Positions 1 to 11,095 of a stretch of DNA of 64,000 nucleotides are shown here, piece by piece (the stretch's first letter is position 1; each line of letters begins with the position of its first letter). Origin of the DNA: Lathyrus oleraceus (taxonomy: Eukaryota; Streptophyta; Magnoliopsida; Fabales; Fabaceae); NCBI RefSeq assembly GCF_024323335.1, contig NC_066581.1, positions 31,492,699 through 31,556,698 of the forward strand. Reading direction: 5' to 3'. A program made the translations under genes and the position numbers. The notes beneath the pieces are model-generated. The model searched no databases and was not told where the DNA came from. It saw nothing but the letters and a program-made list of their open reading frames with translations.

Positions 1-894
1 AGAGATTCCTAGTGGGTTTGCCAACTTTTCACCTTTGTTGTATTATATTTGTTATATGACATATTTTTGTGCAATTTGGGATTACTGTATTGTATGTAAT
101 GTTTGAATTGCTTGATATATCAATTGCTTGCATTGCTTGGTGATCTTTGTGAGATGAGTTCTATACCCTTACTCGAGTGCACTTAGGATAGGAGAATGGC
201 ATAGTCTCGTCGACTTGTGTGGAGTTATTCCTTAGCAAGTTGACTTGCGAGTCCATTTACTTGGTGGAGGTCATGTTGGGATAATAATGTCACACAAGTA
301 AGTTGTGGTTAGACATTACTCTTTCCAATATGTGCCTTAGAAGCCAAGGACCTTAGTTTACCAAGCCCATCTTGGCCTATTTTTAGGACGTAGTGCGGAG
401 GTCGTTCAAATGTAAGATTTGATACGATTGTTATGCGATACTACACTCATAAGAGTCTCACTTGAGAATATTTTTTGGAATACGAGTATTCGTTTCTCCG
501 ATAATATCCGAAAGATGGGATGATGACTATGGGAACCTCTTGTAGAACATGTTCGGCAGGTTTAAACCCTAGTACACTTCCTTTGGGTGGTTCTTAACCG
601 AGACTCCATGCTCGTGACTCGCAACAAACCCGTGATTCATGGTTGATCCGTTCATACATCCTTAATATCAATGGAACTTGGGTGTTGATAAGGTGAAAAC
701 CATAATCCACCAAAATGGATGATTGAAATTAAGGATAATATGAGCCATCCCATGACCTTTTATTTGGTGTGCTTTGCTTGATCCTTGAGTGTGATTGTTG
801 CATTCATGCATTCATGCATTCATCTGCATCCATATCATCAGTAAAAAGAAAATTTTCAAGGAACTTAAGGGGTTTATTTGCAAAATTTCCAGAC
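1..894 (+). other. 5' untranslated leader of element A
   Basis: Non-coding leader between the PBS (off window) and ORF1. It aligns over most of its length with 57315-57892 of element D, for example the shared block around the words ACTCCATGCTCGTGA at 603-617 and 57878-57892. No convincing protein is encoded before the ATG at 895. The frame is open back to 769, but residues before the methionine at 895 look like read-through of the leader. Confidence 0.75.
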
Positions 895-2343
895 ATGGAA
901 AGACAAAGAAGGCATACAAAGAAGTACAACTTCATACAACCCGATCTGAAAGAGTTAAGGAATCTAACATCCTATGTATTAGATCCCTTGGGTTTCAAAG
1001 CTCATTTCGGGAAGCTTCTTCCTCTTCTGACTACTCAGGTGGATGAAGGGTTGATGAGTACTTTGGTGCAGTTTTATGATCCTCTGTATCGCTGCTTCAC
1101 TTTTCCGTATTTTCAGCTGTTGCCTACCCTTGAGAGGTATGCTTATCTGGTGGGTATACCGATTCTAGATCAGGTGCCGTTCAGTGGCTTAGAGAGTATT
1201 CCTACTTCTCAAGGGATAGCTGACCTGTTGCACATAGATGAATCCTTGGTTAAAGCTCATATGACTACCAAAGGTGGAATTCAAGGTCTCCCTTCTGAGT
1301 TCCTCATTGCTCAAGCTACCGTTTATGGGAAGGCCATGAGTGAGGATGCCTTTGAGGCCATAGTTGTGCTTCTCATCTATGGATTGGTATTATTCCCCAA
1401 CATCAACAAGTTTGTGGATGTGAACGCTATTAGGATCTTCTCTGCTCTTAATCCCGTTCCGACTCGGTTGGGTGATACCTATTTCTCTTTGCATATGAGG
1501 AATGCAAAGGGTGGTGGCGCTATTGTGTGCTGTTTGCCTCTGTTTTATAAGTGGTTTATTTCTCACTTACCTCAGACGGTCGCTTTCAAGGAGAACAAGG
1601 GATGTCTACGGTGGTCCACGAGACTTATGTCTCTCACTAATGATGATATCTCTTGGTATAACCGTGAGTATGATGGAGTGCAGATTATCGACTCTTGTGG
1701 TGAATTCTCTAATGTGCCTCTTCTTGGTACATGTGGTGGGATTAGCTACAACCCTGTGTTAGCACGTCGTCAGCTTGGGTTCCCCCTAATGGATAAACCT
1801 AATAACATTCTGTTAGAAGGTGTGTTCTTTCAGGAGGGTAAAGATCCCCAAGGCTTGAAAGCCAGAATGGTTCGTGCTTGGCGCAAGGTGCATAAGAAAG
1901 GCAGGAGTGAGTTGGGTCCTAAGAATTGCATTGCTTTGGAGCCGTACACTGCTTGGGTAAGGAAGAGAGCATCTGAGTATCTCATGCCTTACGATTATCC
2001 GAGACCTACACCTTTGGTTATGGCTGGGCCTTCAACCCTCCCTAACCAAGGAGTAGAGTAGTTAAGAGACGAAGACCTATCACGTGCCTGGATCCGTGAA
2101 AGGGAAGAGTTGCTTGAGCAGATTAAGGAGAAGGATGCTCTGATTGAGTTCCTCGAGCATCAAGTTATTGATGACCCTGATGATGCATGGACTTCTCTAC
2201 TTCCTCAATCTTCTAAGTTCTGGAAAAGGAGGTATGACAGACTTGCCAAAGAGAAGGCAGATATGGAAGCAGCTTATGAGAGAGAGGTGAAGAGGCTTCG
2301 TGCAACTTATCTTCCTGCATCCCGAGCTTCTAGGGATCCATAG
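895..2343 (+). pseudogene. Ogre ORF1 protein (function unknown), one in-frame stop
   Basis: The extra ORF that legume Ogre elements carry upstream of gag; its product has no established function. I chose the ATG at 895 (MERQRRHTKKYN...) because the preceding residues look like leader. The frame is open to a TAG at 2059-2061 and resumes in the same frame to 2343. The intact protein would therefore be about 482 residues; the TAG falls near residue 389. The body is mostly globular, with hydrophobic stretches such as IVVLLIYGLVLFPNINKF. It resembles a plant-repeat domain of unknown function often annotated DUF7745. The part after the stop (2110-2343) is highly charged with heptad-like Glu/Lys/Leu spacing (LLEQIKEKDALIEFLEHQV), a probable coiled coil. 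The TAG could come from CAG by deamination. Elements B, F1 and F2 have no equivalent ORF. Confidence 0.75.
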
Positions 2344-2499
2344 GATGATTATTTTCCTTTTCTCTTGTAATATGATTGACAATGATGTACTTCTTTGCTT
2401 TGTTATATTTGATGAGATATTTTTCATATGCGATAAAATGCTTAATATTTCCAAAGTTTGCAAATAAACCCTAAAGTTCCTTTGAAATAAAAACAAATC

Positions 2500-4062
2500 A
2501 TGTGCATGAGCATTGCATGCATCATTTGCATAAGCAGGTGTTGTTCTCAGCTTCTGGTCCCGTGGTCTAACTCTGTGCTCTTCATTTATTTTGAAGACAA
2601 GCTGACTCACCGGTACTACACCAGAGCCAACTCTTCCAGATTGATGGATCATCTTGAGCAAGAGAACCGTGAGCTCAAGGAGGAAGTCGCCAGACTAAGC
2701 GCTTTGATGGAATCGTTCTTGGCTGCCCAGAGCCAGTCGTCTCCAACACCTGCAACTCCTCCCCAGAGGACAGTCATCTCTGAGATTGTCTCCTCTGTTG
2801 TGCCTGCTGCCAGTGCACATTTTGCAACAGCCATGTCGTCCGGGTTTCCGTGGGGGATGCCTCCCAACTTCATGCCCGATATTCCTGCTCCGACGTTTGC
2901 TTCTATGCCGGCATCTAGCCCGGTCCTTGTTGTTCCTCCTCCTGTCGTGCATACCGTGCCTAGGGTAGACGACACCATCTATCATTCTGAGCCGTCTGAG
3001 GACCCAGATGTTCATGAGAAGATGGATGCTATGAATGACCAATTTCTTGAGCTGCGCAAGGAATTGAAGACCCTTAGAGGAAAGGATTTGTTTGGGAAAT
3101 ATGCTGCCGAGTTGTGCTTGGTTCCCAATGTCAAGATTCCGGTGAAATTCAAAGTCCCAGACTTTGAGAAATACAAAGGGAATACTTGTCCTCTCAGCCA
3201 CCTGGTCATGTACGCCAGGAAGATGTCTACTCAGACAGATAATGATCAGCTACTCACCCATTACTTTCAAGACAGTCTGTCTGGTGCCACACTGCGTTGG
3301 TACATGAGTTTGGATAGTGCGAACATTCGTTCCTTCAATGATCTTGGCGAAGCCTTCATTAAGTAGTACAAATATAATGTGGATATGGCTCCCGATCGGG
3401 ATCAGTTACGGGCCATGTCCCAGAAGGACAAGGAAACGTTCAAGGAGTGCGCCCAGAGGTGGAGAGAGTTGGCAGCTCAGATCACTCCTCCGCTAGAAGA
3501 GAAAGAAATGACCAAGATCTTTCTGAAGACCTTGAGTTCATTCTATTACGAACGGATGATTGCTAGTGCTCCTTCTAACTTCACCGAGATGGTGAACATG
3601 GGGATGCGTCTAGAAGAGGGGGTTAGAGAAGGAAGGCTAACCAAGGATGAAGGCTCTTCTACCAAACGATATGGGGCGTTTGCGAAGAAGAAAGATGGAG
3701 AGGCACGTGCTGTGACCTCCCATGTGAAACCCAAAAGACCCTCTGTGAGAAGGAAGACCGCGCGTCCAGCCGGTAACCAGCATCAAGTGGCTCATATAGC
3801 ACCTGTCTTCAAAGACAACCAAGAGTATCATCAGCACAGCAATAATCAACAACCGTCTAAGCAATATCAGCAGCAGCATCGTCCTCAACAGCAGGCCTAC
3901 CAGCCTCGCAATAGTAATCAATCCAGTACAGGTTATGAGAGGAAGAAGATCACTTTTGATCCGATTCTGATGTCATATGCAGAGCTATATCCCTCTTTGA
4001 TAGAGAGGAAACTGATTACTCCGAGAGACCCTCCAGCTATACCTGCTAACCTGGTGGTATAA
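2500..4062 (+). pseudogene. gag: Gag polyprotein, N-terminal and capsid region (element A)
   Basis: Structural protein that would form the virus-like particle. The frame reads from about 2500; similarity to the gag of B begins at the segment around HRYYTR, just before the methionine at 2643. A coiled-coil-like segment (LEQENRELKEEVARL) follows, then a Pro/Ala/Val-rich stretch. The retrotransposon gag core spans roughly 3120-3640, with FQDSLSGATLRWY and CAQRWRELAAQ as landmarks. A TAG at 3364-3366 stands where B has Gln (the FKQYQ context), so it is a nonsense change, probably CAG to TAG. The tail is basic and Gln-rich (3760-3930). After 4062 coding continues in another frame, so a frameshift also separates it from the CxxH...GH zinc-finger-like motif at about 4076-4115. 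The first Cys and both His are visible; the last Cys is Tyr. Confidence 0.85.
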
Positions 4063-4063
4063 G

Positions 4064-5927
4064 CCTGATCAGCATTGTGTTTACCACTCTAGTACTCCGG
4101 GCCACGATGTGGAAAACTACTTTCTGTTGAAGACTAAGGTTCAAGACCTTATGAGGTGCGGCATTTTGAGCTTTGAGGATGCAGGTCCTAATGTTAAGAA
4201 GAACCCATTGCCCGAGCATGGGAAGTCAGTTAACATGGTCCAGAGCTGCCCTGGCAAGTACAAAGTCAAATATGTCAGCCATATTCGACAATCATTGGTC
4301 GAATTGCATCGTCTGCTGTGTGAGTACAGTCATCTGGAGCACGATCATGATAAATGCCAAATCTGCTCTGTTAACAGATTGGGTTATCGCCAAGTGCGCA
4401 AAGATCTTCAGGAATTGCTGGACGAAGGAGTCATTGAGATTCTCCAGAATCGAAATGTTGACGAAGATGAGCCAGAGGTCAACGTGATTTCTCCTGTGTT
4501 CAGGATACCCGAACCTGTTGTTATCAGATATGATGGTAGCAAGTAGAAGGTTTCTCTTTCGCTGATTATCAAACCTGCCGGTCCTATGCCTTATTCTTCT
4601 GACAAGGAAATTCCATTCCGTTACAATGTTGTTGCTGTAGAAGATGGGAAAGAAGTGCCTTTGCCTTCTCCCTCTGTTGTGAATATTGCTGATGTCAGTG
4701 GGTTGACCCGTAGCGGTCGTGTGTTTTCTGCACCCCCAAAGCCTCAGGCTAAGGCTGACTTTGTTGAGCGTCCGGTTGGGAATGCTGTGAATTCTCCGAA
4801 CCCGACACCTGTTGTTAAACCCTCCTCTGTACAAAAAACTCTTACTTCTGTTGGCCCTAGTGGCAATTTGAATGAAGACTGTGATGAGATACTGAGGCTC
4901 ATCAAGAAGAGTGAGTGCAACGTTGTAGATCAGCTTCTATAAACGCCATCCAAGATATCTGTGCTATCATTACTTCTGAATTCAGAACCGCATAGAGAGG
5001 CTCTGCAGAAGGTCTTGGATGTGGCATATGTCAATCATGATGTCACTATTGAACAGTTTGACAGCATTGTTGCAAACATTACTGCTTGTAACACTTTGAG
5101 TTTCTGTGACTCTGATCTCCCTGAGGAGGGAAGAGACCACAACTTGGCATTACACATTTCTATGAATTGCAAAGACGACGCCATGTCCAACGTGTTGGTG
5201 GACACTGGGTCATCCCTGAATGTATTGCCAAAATCCACTCTCGCAAGATTGTCATTTCAAGGGCCTCCCATGAGGCAGAGTGGAGTTGTTGTGAAAGCTT
5301 TCGATGGGTCGCGTAAGACCGTGATTGGGGAAGTTGATCTCCCAATAAAGATTGGACCAAGTGATTTCCAGACTACCTTCCAGGTTATGGATATCCACCC
5401 ATCCTATAGCTGTCTCTTAGGCAGACCATGGATTCATGAGGCTGGCACTGTAACATCCACCCTACACCAAAAGCTGAAATTCGTGAAGAACAAGAAACTG
5501 GTAGTGGTAGGGGGAGAAAAGGCTCTCCTGGTTAGCCACTTGTCTTCCTTCTCATACATAGATGCTGAGGATGAAGTTGGAACTCCTTCCAAGCTTTATC
5601 TATAGTTGAGCCTGTTGAGGAGAGAACTCCTTCATTTGCTTCCTATCGAGATGCGAAATTGGCCATTGAATGTGGTGCATTTGCTGGTCTAGGAAAAATG
5701 ATTGAGCTAGAAGACAATAAGTCCCGGGCTGGCATTGGCTTTTCGTCTGGGGTCTTCAATGAGAAAAGGTTGTTCAAGAGTGGAGGTTTCATCTACACCG
5801 GTCATAGTGAAGAAGTTGTTGCTATCTTGGAAGAGGATGCAGAGAATTCTGACAATTTTGTCATCCCTGGAGGGATCTGTCACAATTGGGTCGTTGTGGA
5901 TGTTCCTACAGTCATTCATAAGTCAGA
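4064..5927 (+). pseudogene. pro: Gag C-terminus, linker and aspartic protease (element A)
   Basis: Processing protease of the polyprotein. The retropepsin active-site motif is clear: VLVDTGSSLNVLP at about 5187-5230, followed by the ILG-like segment CLLGRPWIH near 5410-5440, in the open stretch 4961-5605. Upstream are a degenerate zinc-finger motif and a linker rich in Pro/Val (4586-4942). In-frame stops lie at 4544-4546 (TAG) and 4940-4942 (TAA). A frameshift just before 5605 moves coding into another frame, which is open to a TAA at 5929-5931. That final stop lies inside the intron, so splicing would remove it. The last residues before the donor (NWVVVDVPTVIHKSE) correspond to the end of the pre-intron exon of B, which lacks the protease. 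Confidence 0.85.
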
Positions 5928-6192
5928 GTAATAATCACTTTGTTTAAAAACCCTTCTCCCATGCCAAAAGGAGAAGTGATGACATTGTTGGCAAGCATTA
6001 ATACAATGATATTTTCATTCAATAAATTCATGTTAAATGTTTGTTTTTCCAATTATTTTTACTTTTTTCTTTTTGCATGAAATTGGTGATCACAAAAAAC
6101 CCTAAAACAAGAATAAAATCAATCTTTTCATCTGCATAATGATTGCCTTGTTTGGTTTCTAAAAAGCTTTTCATATCAAAATCATTATGCAG
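5928..6192 (+). other. Ogre intron between protease and reverse transcriptase (element A)
   Basis: 265-bp inferred spliceosomal intron. The donor is AGA|GTAATA with GT at 5928-5929; the acceptor is TTATGCAG ending at 6192. The interior is AT-rich with stops in all frames. Joining 5927 to 6193 keeps one reading frame: the intron is phase 2 (two bases of a codon before it) and contains the stop at 5929-5931. The same donor word and an ATGCAG acceptor occur in B (30218-30498), and the acceptor half is seen in C (43787-44014). An intron at this position is an established Ogre feature; the exact sites are read from this sequence. Confidence 0.85.
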
Positions 6193-7999
6193 GTTGATTT
6201 CTAAACCCATTGAACATAATGATCCAACGCCATCTCCCAATTTTGAATTCCCTGTATTCGAGGCAGAGGAAGATGATGTTGAAGAGATTCCTGATGAGAT
6301 TACCCGTCTTCTTGATCATGAAGAGAAGATCATTCAGCCGCATCTTGAGAATCTAGAAACAGTCAACTTGGGGTCTGAAGATTGTGTTTGAATGGTGAAG
6401 ATTGGGGCACTCCTTGAAGAATCTCTTAAGAATGGGTTGATCAAATTGCTACGAGAATATGCCGATATCTCTGCTTGGTCCTATGAAGACATGCCGGGTC
6501 TAGATACAGATATTGTGCAACATTTCCTGCCTTTGAAGCCTGAGTGCGTGCCTGTGAAGCAGAAGCTCAGAAGAACTCATCCTGATATGGCAGTGAAGAT
6601 CAAAGAGGAAGTTCAGAAGCAAATTGATGCGGGGTTTCTGGTGACTTCTACCTATCCTCAATGGGTGGCCAATATTGTGCCATTGCCTAAGAAAGACGGA
6701 AAAGTCCGGATGTGTATGGATTACAGAGATTTGAATAAAGCTAGTCCGAAAGATGATTTCCCTCTACCACACATCGATATGTTGGTAGACAATACAGGTA
6801 AATTCAATATCTTCTCATTCATGGACGGATTTTCCGGATATAATCAGATCAAAATGGCACCCGAGGATATGGAGAAGACAACATTCATCACACCTTGGGG
6901 AACATTCTGTTATCGAGTGACGCCCTTCGGTTTGAAGAACGCCGGAGCCACGTATCAACGAGCTATGACTACCTTGTTCCATGATATGATGCACAAGGAG
7001 ATAGAGGTCTATGTTGATGACATGATCGCTAAGTCAAGAACGTAAGTTGAACATGTAGAGCATTTGTTGAAGCTTTTTCAGCGTTTGAGGAAGTTCAAGC
7101 CTCGTCTGAATCCCAACAAGTGTACATTTGGAGTCCGTTCTGGCAAGTTATTGGGCTTTATTGTCAGCGAAAGAGGTATTGAGGTTGATCCTACAAAGGT
7201 CAAAGCAATACAAGAGATGCCTGCGCCGAAAACTGAGAAGCAAGTTCGAGGTTTTCTTGGCCGCTTGAATTATATTTCCAGATTCATATCCCACATGACC
7301 GCCACATGTGCGCCGATATTCAAGCTCCTCCGGAAAGATCAGTCTCCTGATTGGACCGAGGATTGCCAGAAAGCTTTCGACAGTATCAAAGAGTATCTGT
7401 CTGAACCTCCAATCCTATCTCCGCCTGTAGAAGGAAGACCTCTGATCATGTATCTGACAATTCTTGAAGACTCGATGGGTTGTGTCCTTGGTCAGCAAGA
7501 AGAATTCGGGAAGAAAGAGTATGCTATCTACTACCTGAGTAAGAAGTTCACTGATTGTGAGTCTCGATACTCAATGCTTGAGAAGACATGCTGTGCTTTG
7601 GCTTGGGCTGCTAAGTGTTTACGCCAGTATATGATAAATCATACAACTTGGTTGATATCCAGAATGGATCCAATCAAGTACATCTTTGAGAAGCCGGCTT
7701 TATCTGGGAGGATTGCCCGTTGGCAGATGCTGTTATATGAGTATGATATTGAGTATCGAGCTCAGAAAGCTATTAAATGTAGTATCTTGGCTGACCACTT
7801 GGCACATCAGCCGATTGAAGATCATCAGTCTGTTCAGTACGACTTCCCAGATGAGGAGATTATATATTTGAAGATGAAAGATTGTGATGAGCCTACACTC
7901 GATGAAGGGCCAGAGCCTGGTTCCAGGTGGAGTATGGTATTTGATGGCGCTGTAAATCAGTACGGAAATGGTATTGGGGCAGTAATGATTACTCCTTAG
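6193..7999 (+). pseudogene. pol: Reverse transcriptase and first RNase H (element A)
   Basis: RNA-directed DNA polymerase. After the splice acceptor the N-terminal region (LISKPIEHNDP...) leads into RT. Landmarks are VKQKLRRTHPD, WVANIVPLPKKDGKVRMCMDYRDLN, FMDGFSGYNQI, TPFGLKNAGATYQR and the catalytic YVDD at about 7011-7022; these motifs are intact. The first RNase H follows (LIMYLTILEDSMGCVLGQ, KKFTDCESRYSMLEKTCCALAWA). It lacks the catalytic acid of the usual YxDAS motif, as is normal for the degenerate first RNase H of Tat elements. Three in-frame stops interrupt it: TGA 6389-6391, TAA 7043-7045 and TAG 7997-7999. The second RNase H has already begun (WSMVFDGAV near 7930) before the last stop. 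C carries a stop at the same codon as 7997. Confidence 0.9.
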
Positions 8000-9655
8000 G
8001 GCACACATATTCCTTTTACAGCAAGGCTAACTTTCAAATGCACGAATAATATGGCTGAGTACGAGGCCTGCATTATGGGATTGGAAGAATGCATTGTTCT
8101 GAGGATCAAGCATCTTGATGTTTATGGTGATTCGGCCCTGGTTGTCAATCAGATCAAGGGTGAATGGAAGACGAATCAGTCTGGTCTTATTCCATACAGA
8201 GATTATGCGAGGAGGATTTCAACGTTCTTTACTGAGGTTGACTTCCATCATATTCCTCAAGATGATAATCGGATGGCAGGTGCTCTTGCTACGCTTGCTT
8301 CCATGATTATGGTCAAATATTGGAATGAAGTTCCCAATATCACCGTGATGCGCTTGGATAGACCAGCTCACGTGTTTGCAGTTGAGGAAGCGAATGATGA
8401 TAAGCCCTGGTATTATGATATCAAGTGTTTCCTCCAGAACCAGGTCTACCCTCCTGGGGCATCTTTGAAAGATAAGAAGACTCTGAGAAGATTGTCAGGC
8501 AGTTTCTACCTCAATAGCGAAGTGCTTTACAAAAGGAATTTTGACATGGTTCTGCTCAGATGCGTGGATAGACACGAAGCAAACCTGTTGATGACTGAGG
8601 TCCATGAGGGTTCATTTGGTACTCATTCCAATGGACATGCCATGGCTAGAAAGATGTTGAGAGCAGGCTACTATTGGCTGACAATGGAGTCTGACTACTG
8701 CAAATACGTGAAGAAACCCCAAAAGTGTCAGATTTATGCGGATAAGATTCATATTCCCCCGACACTTCTGAATGTTATTTCATCACCATGGCCTTTCTCT
8801 ATGTGGGGAATTGACATGATTGGCATGATTGAGCCGAAAGCGTCCAATAGACACAGGTTTATTCTCGTAGCAATTGATTACTTCACCAAATGGGTTGAAT
8901 CCGCGTCATATGCAAGTGTGACCAGGCAGGTGGTCGTGAAGTTTATCAAAAATCAGCTTATATGCCGTTATGGTGTGCCAGATAAGATCATTACTGATAA
9001 TGGATCTAATCTGAATAACAAGATGATGGAAGAGCTGTGCAGTGAGTTCAAGATTGCACACCATAACTCTTCTCCTTACAGACCCAAGATGAATGAGGCT
9101 GTTGAAGCTGCTAACGAGAATATCAAGAAGATTATTCAGAAGATGGTTGTCACGTACAAAGATTGGCATGAGATGCTGCCATTTGCTTTGCATGGATATC
9201 GTACATCCGTCCTCACTTCAACAGGGGCAACCCCTTTCTCTCTTGTTTACGGCATGGAGGTTGTACTCCCAGTAGAGGTGGAGATCCCATCAATGAGAGT
9301 CTTGATGGAGGCCAAGTTGACTAATGCTGAATGGATTCAGAGTCGTTACGACAAGTTGAATCTGAACGAAGAGAAGAGATTGACTGCGATGTGCCATGGT
9401 CAGTTATATCAGCAGAGAATGAAGAAAGCTTTTGATAAGAAGGTCAAGCCTCGTGTGTTTCGAGAAGGTGACCTTGTGCTCAAGAAAGTCTTATCTTTCG
9501 CGCCCGATTCCAGGGGCAAGTGGACTCCAAACTATGAGGGTCCATATGTTGTTAAGAGAGCCTTTTCAGGCGGTGCTTTGATGCTTACAATTATGGATGG
9601 GGAGGATTTCACTCGTCCTGTGAATTCAGATGTAGTCAAGAAATACTTTGCCTAA
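8000..9655 (+). pseudogene. pol: Second (archaeal-type) RNase H and integrase (element A)
   Basis: A single open frame of 534 codons from 8051. The second RNase H, typical of Tat-lineage elements, shows AEYEACIMGLEE and YGDSALVVNQ. Its last catalytic Asp is replaced: the segment NRMAGALA (codon 8279-8281 GGT) reads NRMADALA in C and LADALA in B. Integrase follows. The N-terminal zinc domain has its two His (HEGSFGTHSNGH region), but the Cys pair is damaged: KKPQKC replaces the KKCHKC seen in C. The catalytic core is complete: WGIDMIG, ITDNGSN and the Glu in EAVEAANENIKK. The C-terminal segment contains GKWTPNYEGPYVV. So the longest open segment of A still has lesions in two metal-binding sites. 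It ends at TAA 9653-9655. Confidence 0.9.
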
Positions 9656-10087
9656 AATAAAAACAGAATAGCTCGCTAAGTTGAAAACCCGAAAGGGCGG
9701 CTTAGGCAAAAATGAACGTCTCGCTAAGTCGAAAACCCGAAAGGGCAATCCAGGCAAAAGTTAGAGACATGAAAAAAAAGAATATTTGCATCCCGCTAGA
9801 TTGAGTACCTCACCCTGGGGCAATCTAGGCAAAAATTAGGGATTTCGCAAGTAACTGCATCTTGACAAGACTGTGTGCTACATCTGTCATCTACCAGAGA
9901 TTCCTGTTCATTCATCGTCAACTGAAGCTTCGAATACATCGAATCCGGAATTGGTGGAGAAATGGTCATTATGTTCAATGTATCCCTTTTCCAATATATA
10001 TCACCAATTTCAAACTTGTAAAAATCTATGGAGTCTTGCCATTTGCAGGCTACCATTCCATCAAATAAATTTGAGCCTTTATCCAAT
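9656..10087 (+). other. 3' UTR of element A, cut by element C
   Basis: Non-coding sequence after integrase. Three related hairpin units occupy 9671-9830 (listed separately). The remainder (9840-10087) shows nothing I can name. The last five bases, CCAAT (10083-10087), are the predicted left target-site duplication of element C; its partner would be beyond the right edge. Confidence 0.75.
9671..9838 (+). repeat. Tandem hairpin units in A 3' UTR
   Basis: Three diverged units with the plan CCGC-stem-loop-stem-GGCAAAA. Unit 1 pairs 9676-9681 (CTAAGT) with 9700-9705 (GCTTAG). Unit 3 pairs 9796-9803 (CTAGATTG) with 9821-9828 (CAATCTAG), 8 perfect pairs. Unit 2 (from 9724) has lost most of its outer stem. 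Units 1 and 2 hold an inner CCC-GAAA-GGG hairpin (9688-9697, 9736-9745), a GNRA-type tetraloop. The flanks are conserved while the stem sequences differ, and B has four more such units (33989-34187). Confidence 0.7.
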
Positions 10088-10446
10088 TGTAGAAGTGTAT
10101 TCGTCACTTTATGATTTATTGACTAAATCAAAAGCAAAGCATACAAAGATAGAGTCGCCACCGCACTTTTATTTATCCGAAGGAATGGCTAAAAAGCGAA
10201 CAAAAGCCTAAGAAGTTTTACACGAGAAAACTAATGAAAAGGGACAGAGATCTGGGTAAGGGGGTAATTATGCAAAGGGAAGGTGTTAGGCACCCAATGC
10301 ATCCTAGGTACTCCTAGGGAACCCTTTTCACAAATTGTTGCAAAAGATATTGTTTATGAAATATTTATTGTGCAAACATTGATTGGGAGGATGAGAAAAG
10401 AATATACAACTTTTATTATTTTTTGTGTTTGGATGGAAAGATCCAT

Positions 10447-10497
10447 TGCCTACGTACCTTTACAGGATCAAAACCTCGTAGTTCGGCTAAAAGATTT
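10447..10497 (-). promoter_or_regulatory. Conserved CTACG/CGTAG hairpin module, C LTR
   Basis: On the minus strand the module reads GCCGAACTACGAGG, then GATCC, then GGTACGTAGGC. The words CTACG and CGTAG can pair. The same module appears in S, D and three times in the B 3' LTR, although the surrounding LTR sequences are diverged. Its role is unknown; it sits near the 3' end of each LTR (R/U5 side). Confidence 0.55.
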
Positions 10498-11095
10498 CCA
10501 AAACATAAGTGGATTGATTTTAAACAAAAGCCCTAAGGTCTTTCATTATCCATGGGAGAAAACTCAACCTATACAACCACAAGTCCACCATGTGAGAACA
10601 GCTTCAACTTGCTAGTGAGGGACCACGCCCTATAATAAGCAAGGAAGTCTTACAATTCAATCACTAAGGACAAAAGGTGAGATTTACATCAACCACTAAG
10701 ATAATTGAAATCTATGGCTAATGTATGAAAACCTATCAAGAATGGACAAAGCCACAAAACAATTGAATGAGTGAAATTAGTCAATAGGAATTATTCATAA
10801 AATGAAGTCAAAGTATGATTAGAATTCAATTCAAAATAAGTATTATGAAAATGAAGTTTGAAAATCAACGGCCTAAGGCCTAGGTTTCTAATTTGAAAAA
10901 GAAGTGAAAATGTTTGCACAACGTTTTCTGGTTTTCAGTTAACATGCAAATGGAGGTTATAAAGAACAAAAAGGTGGGAGGTTAAGGGATGCAAAACTTC
11001 TTAGATGTTCACCTCTTGAGATCATATGTAGGTGACCCAAGTGATTCCTTTGGAAAAGGCAACAAGTAGATAACAGATAAACAACACAAATGGAA

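Larger units (their letters stand above)
1..10087 (+). mobile_element. Element A: Ogre-type (Ty3/gypsy, Tat lineage) retrotransposon, 5' LTR outside window
   Basis: Internal region of an Ogre element read left to right: 5' UTR, ORF1, gag, protease, intron, RT/RNase H, second RNase H/integrase and 3' UTR. The first bases align with sequence just after the primer-binding site of element D (57297 onward), so the 5' LTR and PBS lie just left of the window. The right end is set by the LTR of element C, which begins at 10088 in the opposite orientation. The rest of the 3' UTR and the 3' LTR of A should lie beyond the right edge, after the 5' LTR of C. A is the outermost and so probably the oldest element. 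Every coding segment except the second RNase H/integrase segment is broken by stops or frameshifts. Confidence 0.9.
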
